Assembly: GCA_013002925.1 (NCBI GenBank)
Contig: JABDLQ010000052.1
Coordinates: 1-13,736, forward strand
DNA length: 13,736 nucleotides
Origin: Gammaproteobacteria bacterium
GTDB taxonomy: Bacteria > Pseudomonadota > Gammaproteobacteria > Steroidobacterales > SZUA-146
Direction of reading: 5' to 3'
Shown here: positions 1-7,711 of the stretch, piece after piece
Position numbering within the stretch: position 1 is the stretch's first letter
Layout: each line of letters begins with the position of its first letter
Position numbers and translations under genes: made by a program
Notes under the pieces: model-generated
The model's database searches: none
Told to the model about the DNA's origin: nothing
The model's input: the letters and a program-made list of their open reading frames with translations, nothing else

Positions 1-198
1 CTGCTTTTGTTGTCAGCTACTGGCTGCGCAACGGTTGAGCCCTGGGTGAAACCCTATGAGCGGGCTAATCTTGCCGATCCCATTATGATTTTTGATCGCG
101 ATCCTCTGGCGGCCGCCTACCTTGACCATGTGTTTGAATCCCGTGAAGGTGCGCGGGGTGCGTCTGGTGGCGCTCATGGCGGATGTGGATGCAATTGA
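1..198 (+). CDS. DUF4266 small lipoprotein (5' end outside window)
   Basis: The reading frame is open from base 1, so the start codon and part of the signal peptide are missing. The visible part begins L-L-L-L-S-A-T-G-C: the end of a lipoprotein signal with lipobox A-T-G-C and the lipidated Cys at 25-27. The residue after it is Ala, consistent with outer-membrane sorting. The mature part is about 57 residues, with the W-V-x-P-Y-E-R-x-x-L-A-D-P-x-M pattern typical of DUF4266 proteins. It ends in a Gly-rich tail finishing G-G-C-G-C-N, which carries the only other cysteines. DUF4266 proteins are small lipoproteins of unknown function, and as I recall them they sit directly before DUF3570 barrels, as here (29 nt gap). 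A role as periplasmic partner of the barrel, or in thiol or metal chemistry through the CxC tail, is inference. A TTG at 7 is in frame but is not a credible start, because the signal peptide would be lost. Confidence 0.85.
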   Translation: MLLLSATGCATVEPWVKPYERANLADPIMIFDRDPLAAAYLDHVFESREGARGASGGAHGGCGCN

Positions 199-227
199 TT
201 AGATATGCTGATCCCTGAGCGACATAG

Positions 228-1373
228 ATGAACCTTTTATACAAATATACATTGCTTTGCATTGGCGGTTTAATAGCGGTCACAAGTGCTGTTTGCAGCA
301 TCGGCGCAGTACTGCCTGACGATCGGGCTGACGTGTTGTATCACCTCTATGATGGCGGCGGAGCCACGATCGATGGCCCTGCATTGCTGGTGCGTAAAAA
401 CCTGGGAGACAAGGTCTCCGTCAGTGGCAAATATTACGTGGACAGTGTCAGCAGCGCATCTGTCGACGTGGTAAGCACCGCAAGTCCATATACGGAAGAG
501 CGGACAGAGACCAGCTTGAGTGCCAGCTATCTGCTTGATACAACGATATTCAATCTGTCGCTCACCAACAGCGATGAGAACGACTTTAAAGGCCGCTCCT
601 ATTTTTTTAGTGTCAGCCAGGAATTGTTTGGCGCATTGACGACGGTGACGATGGGTTACGGACTGGGTAACGACGATGTTTTGCGCAATGGTGATGACCT
701 GTTTGCCGACAGCATAGACCGGCAACACTATCAGCTGGGCGTCTCTCAGGTGATGACAAAAAACTGGGTCCTCGCACTGGATTTTGAAACAATTGCAGAC
801 GAGGGGTATCTGAACAACCCTTACCGGTCGGTCCGTTTCCTGGACGCCGACAGGTTGTCCGGCTTCGGTTATGAGGCGGAGGTCTACCCGAGAACCCGCA
901 CGAGCAATGCCGTGGCGCTACGCTCGCGATATTATCTGCAGCATGGCGCAGCTATCACAGCGGATTACCGTTACTTTACGGACACCTGGGAAATTGAAGC
1001 TCATACCGCCGAACTCGGCTATATCCACAAGTTTGGTGAGCGCTGGTTGATTGAGGCCAGCTATCGGTACAGCACCCAGACCGAAGCGGAATTTTACAGT
1101 GACTTGTTTGCACGCGCCGGGTTCCAGAATTTTTTGGCGCGCGACAAAGAACTGAGCGCGTTTGACGATCATTCAGTACGCATCGGCGCCAGTTATTCAT
1201 TCGGAAAAAACTGGCGTTTTATGGAGCGTGGTGCAGTTAATTTTTTCTACAATCATGTCAAGTTCAACTATGACAACTTCCGTGATGTCACTGCCGGTGG
1301 TGTGCCGGGGCAAGAGCCTCTTTACGGGTTTGGCGCTAACGTAATCCAGCTTTATCTGACCGTGTGGTACTGA
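228..1373 (+). CDS. DUF3570 outer-membrane beta-barrel protein
   Basis: This is a 381-aa protein starting at ATG 228, with a poor ribosome-binding site. A hydrophobic signal peptide covers about residues 5-28. The mature protein begins with the DUF3570 hallmark: R-A-D-V-L-Y-H-L-Y-D-G-G-G, then D-G-P-A-L-L-V-R-K, K-V-S-V-S-G-K-Y-Y-V-D and S-S-A-S-V-D-V-V. Later family blocks include N-N-P-Y-R-S-V-R (about 196-203), Y-P-R-T-R-T-S-N-A, Y-R-Y-F-T-D-T-W and N-F-L-A-R-D-K-E-L. Alternating hydrophobic and polar residues run throughout and the chain ends in aromatics (V-W-Y), as expected for a barrel recognised by BAM. Function is unknown for the family. The surrounding genes suggest it is the outer-membrane element of the complex encoded downstream. 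Only 3 nt separate it from the FMN transferase gene, so the two are probably translationally coupled. Confidence 0.88.
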   Translation: MNLLYKYTLLCIGGLIAVTSAVCSIGAVLPDDRADVLYHLYDGGGATIDGPALLVRKNLGDKVSVSGKYYVDSVSSASVDVVSTASPYTEERTETSLSASYLLDTTIFNLSLTNSDENDFKGRSYFFSVSQELFGALTTVTMGYGLGNDDVLRNGDDLFADSIDRQHYQLGVSQVMTKNWVLALDFETIADEGYLNNPYRSVRFLDADRLSGFGYEAEVYPRTRTSNAVALRSRYYLQHGAAITADYRYFTDTWEIEAHTAELGYIHKFGERWLIEASYRYSTQTEAEFYSDLFARAGFQNFLARDKELSAFDDHSVRIGASYSFGKNWRFMERGAVNFFYNHVKFNYDNFRDVTAGGVPGQEPLYGFGANVIQLYLTVWY

Positions 1374-1376
1374 TTC

Positions 1377-2396
1377 ATGCCTCTGATAGTACGGCTACCT
1401 CGAACGAATATTACTATTGTCTGGTCTGTCCTGGTGGCGGCAGTGGCCTGTGCCAGCATGCCGGTTCAGGCCGACTGGCACGCAGAGAAAAAAGCGCTTA
1501 TGGGCACCGAGATCAGTGTGCAGTTATGGCATGAAGATGCCGAGGTTGCACAGCGTTCGATAAGCGCGGTATTTGCAGAGATGCGACGAATCGATGCGCT
1601 GATGAGTACTTACAAGGACACCAGTGAGCTGTCGCAGGTCAACAAGCTGGCGCTGGACCGGGCGGTTGTCGTCAGTGACGAATTGTTTGAACTCATTCAC
1701 CGAGCCTTGCAATTTAGTGCGGTGACGAGCGGCGCGTTCGACATTACCTACGCCAGCGTTGGTCAGCACTACGATTTTCGTGCGGGTCAGAAGCCAACAA
1801 CGGCCCAAAAACGCGCGCTGCTCGCATCGATTGGTATCGCCAACATAGAGCTAAATACAGTGGATCGTTCTGTGCGGTTTACCGCAGCTGGCGTGCGTAT
1901 CGATCTTGGGGGCATTGCCAAAGGTTATGCCGTCGAGTCGGCTGTTGCGTTGTTGCAGGCCCGTGGCATTGAACATGCCATTGTCACTGCGGGAGGAGAC
2001 AGCCGGATACTGGGCGATCACCGTGGCCGCCCCTGGGGCGTGGGAATTCGTGATCCGCGAAATCGGCAGCAGCTTGCAGCGCAGTTACCGTTGCAGGATG
2101 AGGCGATATCAACTTCCGGCGATTATGAGCGTTACTTTGAAGCGGATGGCATCAGGTATCACCACATCATCGAGCCTGCTACCGGCGATTCAGCACGCAA
2201 AGTACGCAGCGTCACGATCATCGGGCCGGATGCAGTAATGACAGACGCACTGTCTACCGGTGTGTTTGTGTTAGGTGTGAAAAAAGGGATGGCGCTGGTC
2301 AACTCTTTGGCACAGATCGAGGCGGTCATCATCGACGCCCGGGGCGTGATGCATTTTTCCGGCGGTCTGCAAACCGACGCAGTGGCGAAATTATAA
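1377..2396 (+). CDS. apbE: ApbE-type FAD:protein FMN transferase
   Basis: This is a 339-aa periplasmic enzyme of the ApbE family, which uses Mg2+ and FAD to attach FMN covalently to Ser/Thr of target proteins. A signal peptide spans about residues 12-32 (cleavage near V-Q-A-D). Family motifs appear in order: M-G-T-E-I-S-V (42-48), S-E-L-S-Q-V-N-K (83-90), T-S-G-A-F-D (117-122), I-D-L-G-G-I-A-K-G-Y-A-V (175-186), G-G-D-S-R (206-210), H-H-I-I-E-P-A-T-G (262-270) and M-T-D-A-L-S-T (288-294), the last carrying the metal-binding Asp and Thr. The usual D of the H-I-I-D-P motif is E here. The length is normal. ATG 1377 lies 3 nt after the barrel gene and has no clear Shine-Dalgarno, so coupling is likely. 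No protein with a recognisable FMN-binding domain is encoded in the window, so its substrate is unidentified. Confidence 0.95.
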   Translation: MPLIVRLPRTNITIVWSVLVAAVACASMPVQADWHAEKKALMGTEISVQLWHEDAEVAQRSISAVFAEMRRIDALMSTYKDTSELSQVNKLALDRAVVVSDELFELIHRALQFSAVTSGAFDITYASVGQHYDFRAGQKPTTAQKRALLASIGIANIELNTVDRSVRFTAAGVRIDLGGIAKGYAVESAVALLQARGIEHAIVTAGGDSRILGDHRGRPWGVGIRDPRNRQQLAAQLPLQDEAISTSGDYERYFEADGIRYHHIIEPATGDSARKVRSVTIIGPDAVMTDALSTGVFVLGVKKGMALVNSLAQIEAVIIDARGVMHFSGGLQTDAVAKL

Positions 2397-2408
2397 ACAG
2401 GGACTACT

Positions 2409-2945
2409 ATGAATCAATCAGGCAACAGGTTTTTCCAAACAGTGGCGTGTGTCGTATTACTGGCGACCGTATCAGGCCTGCAGGTTGCAGCGGCAGATTT
2501 TCAGAACCTGGACAGTGAAGTACAGGACCTCAAAAAAGAACTGATGGAGCTTAATCGCGATCTTTTTATCCTGGAGGAAGAGCTGCTCTTCCCCGCCAAT
2601 ACGCAAGTCACCGTGTTTCTTTCGATGGACGTCGGTGAGTACTTTGCGCTCGATGCTGTCGATCTGAAAGTCGACGGCAAGAAGGTGAGTTCCTGGTTGT
2701 ACACTGAGCGTGAAGCAGATGCATTGTTGCGCGGTGGTGTGCAGCGTCTGTATATGGGTAATCTCAAGGCGGGTGAGCATGAACTCGTCGCCGTGTTTAC
2801 CGGTAAAGGACCACGAGAGCGGGATTATCGTCGTGCCACCACACTAAAATTTTCCAAGGGATTGGGTGCTAAATTTGTCGAATTGCAGATTCGCGATAGT
2901 GAAAGGAACATGCAGCCTGAATTTGATACGCGGGAGTGGGATTAA
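2409..2945 (+). CDS. exported coiled-coil protein of unknown function
   Basis: I do not recognise a named family with confidence. The 178-aa product has a signal peptide (about 1-29, with cleavage-like V-A-A-A-D). A short coiled coil follows at about residues 31-60, rich in Leu and Glu (S-E-V-Q-D-L-K-K-E-L-M-E-L, then L-F-I-L-E-E-E-L-L-F-P). After it comes a compact beta-rich domain (about 65-165) with V-T-V-F-L-S-M-D, L-K-V-D-G-K-K-V, L-R-G-G-V-Q-R-L-Y and G-E-H-E-L-V-A-V-F-T-G. This resembles an Ig-like or PEGA-like sandwich, but that is an impression. The start is ATG 2409, preceded by AGGGA at 2399-2403, 12 nt after apbE. Genes before and after it encode envelope proteins, so a periplasmic structural or adaptor role is plausible. 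It has no DNA-binding domain, so any homologue labelled as a regulator should be doubted. Confidence 0.8.
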   Translation: MNQSGNRFFQTVACVVLLATVSGLQVAAADFQNLDSEVQDLKKELMELNRDLFILEEELLFPANTQVTVFLSMDVGEYFALDAVDLKVDGKKVSSWLYTEREADALLRGGVQRLYMGNLKAGEHELVAVFTGKGPRERDYRRATTLKFSKGLGAKFVELQIRDSERNMQPEFDTREWD

Positions 2946-2954
2946 GCCCCCACG

Positions 2955-4955
2955 ATGTGTATGAGTCAGGGAGCGGCCATTATCGCAACAACAGTAAACC
3001 ATCTATCAGCTTTGCGCCGCACCGCTTTGGTGCTTGCCAGTCTCGCCCTGTGTGCGTACGTTTCTGCCGCTGAAGCTCCACGTCATACAGATCGCGACAG
3101 CGCTGACTTTGTGGGGCCGGTGCGCGATCTTGCGTACGGCGAAGCGCTTTTTGAGTTTTACAAGGGAGACCACTTTGCAGCGGCCACGCGCCTGCTTATT
3201 GCCGCACGTCAGGACACGCTGAAACATCACAGGGATGATGGTCGGTTGTTACTCGGTGGGTTATATCTTTCGTATGGACTGCAAAATGATGCAGTCGAGA
3301 TATTTTCCGCCCTGCTGAAAGAGCGGGCTCCCGGCACCGCGAATCGTGCGTGGATGTACCTGGCAGAAATTGCCTGGCAGCGCGGCAACACCATACGTGC
3401 CAAACAAGCGCTTGGTAACATGGGCCGTGATCTCGATGAGGGATTGGCCGCAGCACACGGATTACTGACCGCAAGAATCGCGATTGATGAGGAGCGCTTT
3501 GACGATGCCATCGCCGTGCTGGAGGACTGGCGTGGAGGCAGGGAGCTTGTCAGCTACGCACAGTTTAATCTTGGTGTGGCATTGATTCGTCACGGCCAGC
3601 TCACGCGCGGTGCGCGGTTGCTGGATCAGGTGGGCAGGGGTCACCAGCGTAACCCGGGACAGCGCGGATGGCGGCATTTCGAATTACCACGGTTATGGCT
3701 GCAAACGCGCGTTTCAGATCGCCCTGATGAACATCAGGCACTGCGCGACAGAGCGAATCTGGCGCTGGGTTTTGCCTGGCTACAGAACGGTCAGGCGCAG
3801 CGTGCCCGTAATTATCTGCAAAAAGTGGACAATGAAAGCCCCTGGTTTACGCGCGCCAGTCTTGGTGCGGGCTGGGCGGCGACCGAACTTGGCGAACACT
3901 CCGATGCGGTCAATTACTGGACCCAACTGCGCGAGCGGGATCATCTCGATCCGGCAGTGCAGGAGTCGTTACTGGCGATTCCGTTTGCACGCAACAGCAT
4001 GGGTGATGAACCACAGGCTTTACAGGAATACCAATTCGCGATCCGTCAATTTGAATATGAGCTGAACGTGCTGCGAGAGTTTCAAAAGGAGCTGGACCAG
4101 GGGTCATTTGTCCGGGCATTGCTCCGCGACAACGAAACCGGTTCAGTGGGCTGGTTCTGGAACCTGCGCACCCTACCGGATACCGATGTATCAAGATATT
4201 TATACCATCTCATTGCCGATCATGCGTTCCAGGAGGGGCTAAAAAACTACCGCGACCTGGTCGATCTGAAAAACAACCTGAAACACTGGCAAGAGAAAAT
4301 TGCCGTTTACGAAGCGATGCTCGATGCGCGCCGGCAGCGCTATGACCGCAGTATGGAGGTACAGCGTGGCGGCGAAGAAAGCCAGCGCCTGGCCCGGTTA
4401 CGCGATCGATGGATCCGTGTACAACAACGCCTTACAGACATTGAAGCGTCGGGTGACCGTGTTGCACTTGCCACACCAGGCGAGCAGGAACAGTGGCAAC
4501 GCCTTCAGTCAATTCAGAATCGGCTTGGCACACTACCGGTTCCGGATCATGACATTGCAACTGACAAGCACCGGCTGCTGAAGGGTGTATTGATCTGGAA
4601 TTTTGAGCAGCAATATAGCGCACGGCTGTGGGAAATGAAGCAGGCAGAGCAGCACTTGCGGCGTGCTGTGTCAAACGGACAGAAGCTTGAGGAGTCGCTG
4701 CGCACGGCGCGCGAGCAAGCGCCCGTTGATTTCACCGGGTTTCAACAACGGATTGAGACGCTGGCACCACGCATCGATGCGCAACTGACGGACGTGATCC
4801 ATGCCTTGGGACAACATGAGTCCTACCTTGCCGACCTGACGGGGAGGCAGTTTCAGCAGCATCGCGAGCGGCTGACTGCTTATCTGGCGGAGGCCCGGTT
4901 TGCTTTGGCCAGCACGTTTGACCGTGCCGCACAAAACGGGGAGCCAGCGCCTTGA
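2955..4955 (+). CDS. large exported TPR protein (first of two)
   Basis: The 666-aa product has an N-terminal hydrophobic stretch (about 22-39, ending V-S-A-A-E-A) that fits a signal peptide behind a rather long 20-residue leader. The start could therefore be later than ATG 2955; ATG 2961 is in frame. Helix-turn-helix repeats of TPR character fill about residues 58-375. Examples are Y-G-E-A-L-F-E-F-Y-K-G-D near 61, L-G-G-L-Y-L-S-Y-G near 100, Y-L-A-E-I-A-W-Q-R-G-N near 135, F-N-L-G-V-A-L-I-R-H-G near 204 and A-N-L-A-L-G-F-A-W-L-Q-N-G near 267. The C-terminal third (about 425-660) is helical and highly charged, with coiled-coil-like stretches and no TPRs. TPR arrays bind proteins, so a periplasmic scaffold role is likely. 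Its stop overlaps the start of the next TPR gene. No enzymatic motif is seen. Confidence 0.85.
   Translation: MCMSQGAAIIATTVNHLSALRRTALVLASLALCAYVSAAEAPRHTDRDSADFVGPVRDLAYGEALFEFYKGDHFAAATRLLIAARQDTLKHHRDDGRLLLGGLYLSYGLQNDAVEIFSALLKERAPGTANRAWMYLAEIAWQRGNTIRAKQALGNMGRDLDEGLAAAHGLLTARIAIDEERFDDAIAVLEDWRGGRELVSYAQFNLGVALIRHGQLTRGARLLDQVGRGHQRNPGQRGWRHFELPRLWLQTRVSDRPDEHQALRDRANLALGFAWLQNGQAQRARNYLQKVDNESPWFTRASLGAGWAATELGEHSDAVNYWTQLRERDHLDPAVQESLLAIPFARNSMGDEPQALQEYQFAIRQFEYELNVLREFQKELDQGSFVRALLRDNETGSVGWFWNLRTLPDTDVSRYLYHLIADHAFQEGLKNYRDLVDLKNNLKHWQEKIAVYEAMLDARRQRYDRSMEVQRGGEESQRLARLRDRWIRVQQRLTDIEASGDRVALATPGEQEQWQRLQSIQNRLGTLPVPDHDIATDKHRLLKGVLIWNFEQQYSARLWEMKQAEQHLRRAVSNGQKLEESLRTAREQAPVDFTGFQQRIETLAPRIDAQLTDVIHALGQHESYLADLTGRQFQQHRERLTAYLAEARFALASTFDRAAQNGEPAP
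4938..4943 (+). promoter_or_regulatory. ribosome-binding site fixing a TTG start
   Basis: GGGGAG lies 8 nt before TTG 4952. The TTG overlaps the TGA of the preceding gene (TTGA). The signal peptide begins immediately after this codon, so no later start would preserve it. Confidence 0.7.
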
Positions 4956-7711
4956 ATCGCGTATTGCCGATCGTCATCTCACTGCTGACGGCAGCGAGCA
5001 GTCTTGCCCTCGATACCTCCGCCAGTGCTGCACGGGAACAAGCGCGGCAAAGTTACGAGGCGTTTCTGGAACTGGCGCAGCCCGACGATCCGCGGCGCCC
5101 AGGTGCGCTGCGGCGCCTTGCGGATATGGAACTGGAGCGCGCCGAGGCATTGCTGATTGACGGCAACAGCGACACGCTTGCCCGCACGCTGTTTGCAAAC
5201 GCAGTACAGCGTTACCAGGAGTTGCTTGATGCGTTTCCGGAGAGTACCGGCAGCGATACGGTGCATTACCAGATGGCACGTGCACTCGAGGCGTTAGGAG
5301 ATAGTGATGGGGCGCGCAATGTGTTGAGCACGTTGGTGCGTGACCATCCGGGCTCCGAATTTCTCGAAGAGAGTGCCTTTCGCGAAGCCGAGACGTATTT
5401 TTCTGCCGGCCGCTATGCACAGGCTGCCGATGCATACGCACGCGTGATCCAATGGGGAGAGCAAGAGTCATCGCAAAAAGCGTTTCTCGAACAAAGCTGG
5501 TACAAACACGGCTGGGCGATGTTCAAGTTGGCTGATTATCAGCAGTCACAGGCTTCGTTTCTAAAATTGATGCGACACATGTTGCTCGTGAACGGCACAT
5601 TCAAACCTGCTCATCTTGAGCGGCTGACTCCGGGTGAACAGGAAATGCAGTCCGACGCGCTCCGTGCGATGAGTCTGAGTTTTTCCTACAGTAATGGTGT
5701 GAGCGATCTGCAGGTGCTGCTGGAGCGCGACCGGGCGCCCGGCTTTGAGCATCTTTTGTATCAAGATCTTGGCAACCTGTATCGCCGCGAGGAGCGTTAC
5801 AACGATGCCGCGCAGACTTTTCGGGCCTATGTTGCGAAATATGGCCAGGCCCGTTATGCGCCGTATATGCAGTTGGCTGTTGTCTCGACATATGAACAGG
5901 CAGGATTTGCAGAACAGGCATTGGGGGCCAAAGAAGAGTTCGCCCGCACCTATGCATTGGACCGGGATCCTGAACATTATTGGGCGAGCCACAGTCGCGA
6001 GCAGGAATCAGACGTAGTCACCGCATTAAAACTGTATCTGGGCGAACTAAGCCGGCATTACCATGCCAGGGCCCAGGCAACTGGAGAGTTGACACACCGG
6101 ATCGCGGCAGCTGATTGGTATCGCGCCTGGTTGCGGTCGTTCCCCGACGACCCGGAGTCAGCAGCGACCCACTTTCTTTTGGCTGAGTTACTGTTTGACG
6201 GCAAACTCTTTGTGGAGGCCGTTAGCGCATACGAGTCGACCGCGTATGACTATGATGAGCATCCGCGTGCTGCTGAGGCGGGGTATGCTGCGCTACTTGC
6301 CTATAAAGAGCACGCTGCAACGCTGACAGGCGCCGGGTACGGCGAGTGGGAAAGCCGGGCTATCGACAGCGGGCTGAAGTTTGCCAGTCATTTTAAAAAT
6401 CACCAGTTCGCAACCGCCGTGCAAGTCGATGCCGCGGAGCGGCTATTTGATCGCCATGAGATGGAACGTGCTGTGCTGGCGGCGCAAGAACTGCTGGCAT
6501 GGGAGCCTGCAGCGCCGCTGGGGGAACAACACACGGCCTGGCTGGTAAGTGGTCACGCCTGGTTTGACCAGCACGACTATCTGCGTGCTGAAAACGCCTA
6601 TCAAAACGCGTTGGCAACGGGACAGGAAACAGCTTCACAAGCCGTTGTCGAAAGACTGGCGGCCTCAATATACAAGCAGGCTGAGGCGCATCAGGCAACG
6701 GGCGATCTGGAGTTTGCCGCCACAAATTACCTGCGTGTTGCGACACAAACACCGACCAGCGCCCTGGTTGCATCTGCACAGTACGAAGCTGCCAGCGTGT
6801 TTATGGAGCTTGAGAACTTCAGCCGTGCAGCCCATGTGCTGGAGTCGTTCCGCCAGGCGTTTCCGGATCATCAGTTGGCGCAGGAAGTGACACGCAATCT
6901 GTCGGTGAGCTATCAACAAGACGGTCATCCTGAAAAGGCAGCAGCTGAACTCATGCGGCTGGCCGGTGACCCACGCATTGACAGGGCAGGTCGCGTTGCA
7001 GCAAATACGCAAGCGATAGCTTTGTATAGTGCATCACATAACACAGAACAATTATTGGCAAGTTATGTTTATTTGGTAAACGAACTGGGTTTACCTTTGG
7101 ATGAAGACATCGATGCACGTGAAAAAATTGCCGGGATATTTTTAAAATTGGGGAATGAGTCGCAACAATTTGTCTGGCTGGAGTCGATCATCAACACTCA
7201 TGAACAAGCAGGTGCATCAGCGTCACCTCGCAGTCGCACCGCAGCCGCGCAGGCAACACTTTTTGTTGCCGAACAGGCATGGACACCGTTTGCAAAAATT
7301 CGGCTGACCGAGCCGCTACAGGAAAACCTGAAGTTGAAAACAAGCCATATGGAAACACTGTTGAATAAGCTTGGTCAGGCCGCTGCGTATGGTGTTTCAC
7401 CGGTGACTACGGCAGCAACTTTTCATATGGCAATGGCCTATTCAGAAATGGCGGCCGCTCTGATGGAATCCGAACGGCCAACGGGATTAACGGCGCAGGA
7501 ACTGGAGCAGTATGAGTTTTTGTTAGAAGAACAGGCGTTTCCGTTTGAAGAGCAAGCGATTGCTGTGCATGAGAACAACACATACCGGATTGCAGACGGA
7601 ATTTACGATGGTTGGGTACGCAAGAGTTTTGTGGCGCTCGGTGATTTGATGCCGGGGCGCTACCAGAAAACTGAAAAAGGAGTATCCCTTGCAAATTCAT
7701 TGGAGGAGTAG
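4952..7711 (+). CDS. very large exported TPR protein (second of two)
   Basis: The 919-aa product starts at TTG 4952, chosen because a GGGGAG sits 8 nt upstream and the next residues form a signal peptide (N-R-V-L-P-I-V-I-S-L-L-T-A-A-S-S-L-A, cleavage around 19-27). Most of the rest is an extended array of degenerate TPRs. Repeats are clear at about 70-220 (Y-Q-E-L-L-D-A-F-P-E-S followed by H-Y-Q-M-A-R-A-L-E-A-L-G-D, then A-E-T-Y-F-S-A-G-R-Y-A-Q-A-A-D-A-Y) and at about 390-700. The far C-terminus (about 760-919) is less repetitive. There is no catalytic motif. Arrays of this kind occur in the periplasmic parts of Tol/Exb-powered machines such as the myxobacterial Glt complex, but no orthology is claimed. 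The 3' part contains a locally AT-rich patch (about 7021-7170). The gene overlaps the next one by 23 nt. Confidence 0.85.
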   Translation: MNRVLPIVISLLTAASSLALDTSASAAREQARQSYEAFLELAQPDDPRRPGALRRLADMELERAEALLIDGNSDTLARTLFANAVQRYQELLDAFPESTGSDTVHYQMARALEALGDSDGARNVLSTLVRDHPGSEFLEESAFREAETYFSAGRYAQAADAYARVIQWGEQESSQKAFLEQSWYKHGWAMFKLADYQQSQASFLKLMRHMLLVNGTFKPAHLERLTPGEQEMQSDALRAMSLSFSYSNGVSDLQVLLERDRAPGFEHLLYQDLGNLYRREERYNDAAQTFRAYVAKYGQARYAPYMQLAVVSTYEQAGFAEQALGAKEEFARTYALDRDPEHYWASHSREQESDVVTALKLYLGELSRHYHARAQATGELTHRIAAADWYRAWLRSFPDDPESAATHFLLAELLFDGKLFVEAVSAYESTAYDYDEHPRAAEAGYAALLAYKEHAATLTGAGYGEWESRAIDSGLKFASHFKNHQFATAVQVDAAERLFDRHEMERAVLAAQELLAWEPAAPLGEQHTAWLVSGHAWFDQHDYLRAENAYQNALATGQETASQAVVERLAASIYKQAEAHQATGDLEFAATNYLRVATQTPTSALVASAQYEAASVFMELENFSRAAHVLESFRQAFPDHQLAQEVTRNLSVSYQQDGHPEKAAAELMRLAGDPRIDRAGRVAANTQAIALYSASHNTEQLLASYVYLVNELGLPLDEDIDAREKIAGIFLKLGNESQQFVWLESIINTHEQAGASASPRSRTAAAQATLFVAEQAWTPFAKIRLTEPLQENLKLKTSHMETLLNKLGQAAAYGVSPVTTAATFHMAMAYSEMAAALMESERPTGLTAQELEQYEFLLEEQAFPFEEQAIAVHENNTYRIADGIYDGWVRKSFVALGDLMPGRYQKTEKGVSLANSLEE
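7677..7682 (+). promoter_or_regulatory. ribosome-binding site for TTG start of TPR lipoprotein
   Basis: AAGGAG is followed by a 6-nt spacer and TTG 7689. It lies inside the end of the preceding gene. This near-consensus site supports the TTG as start and keeps the lipoprotein signal intact. Confidence 0.75.

Noticed and set aside
345..362. D-G-G-G-A-T in the DUF3570 protein as a true FMN attachment site
   Set aside because: The spacing is one residue short of the usual D-x-x-[S/T]-G-A-[S/T] motif and it lacks the Ser/Thr before Gly. As I recall the family, the G-G-G segment is conserved but A-T is not.
4974..5471. 165-codon open frame on the minus strand
   Set aside because: It lies wholly within the large TPR gene, is rich in Arg, His, Pro and Cys, and has no ribosome-binding site or recognisable domain. 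It is an antisense shadow.
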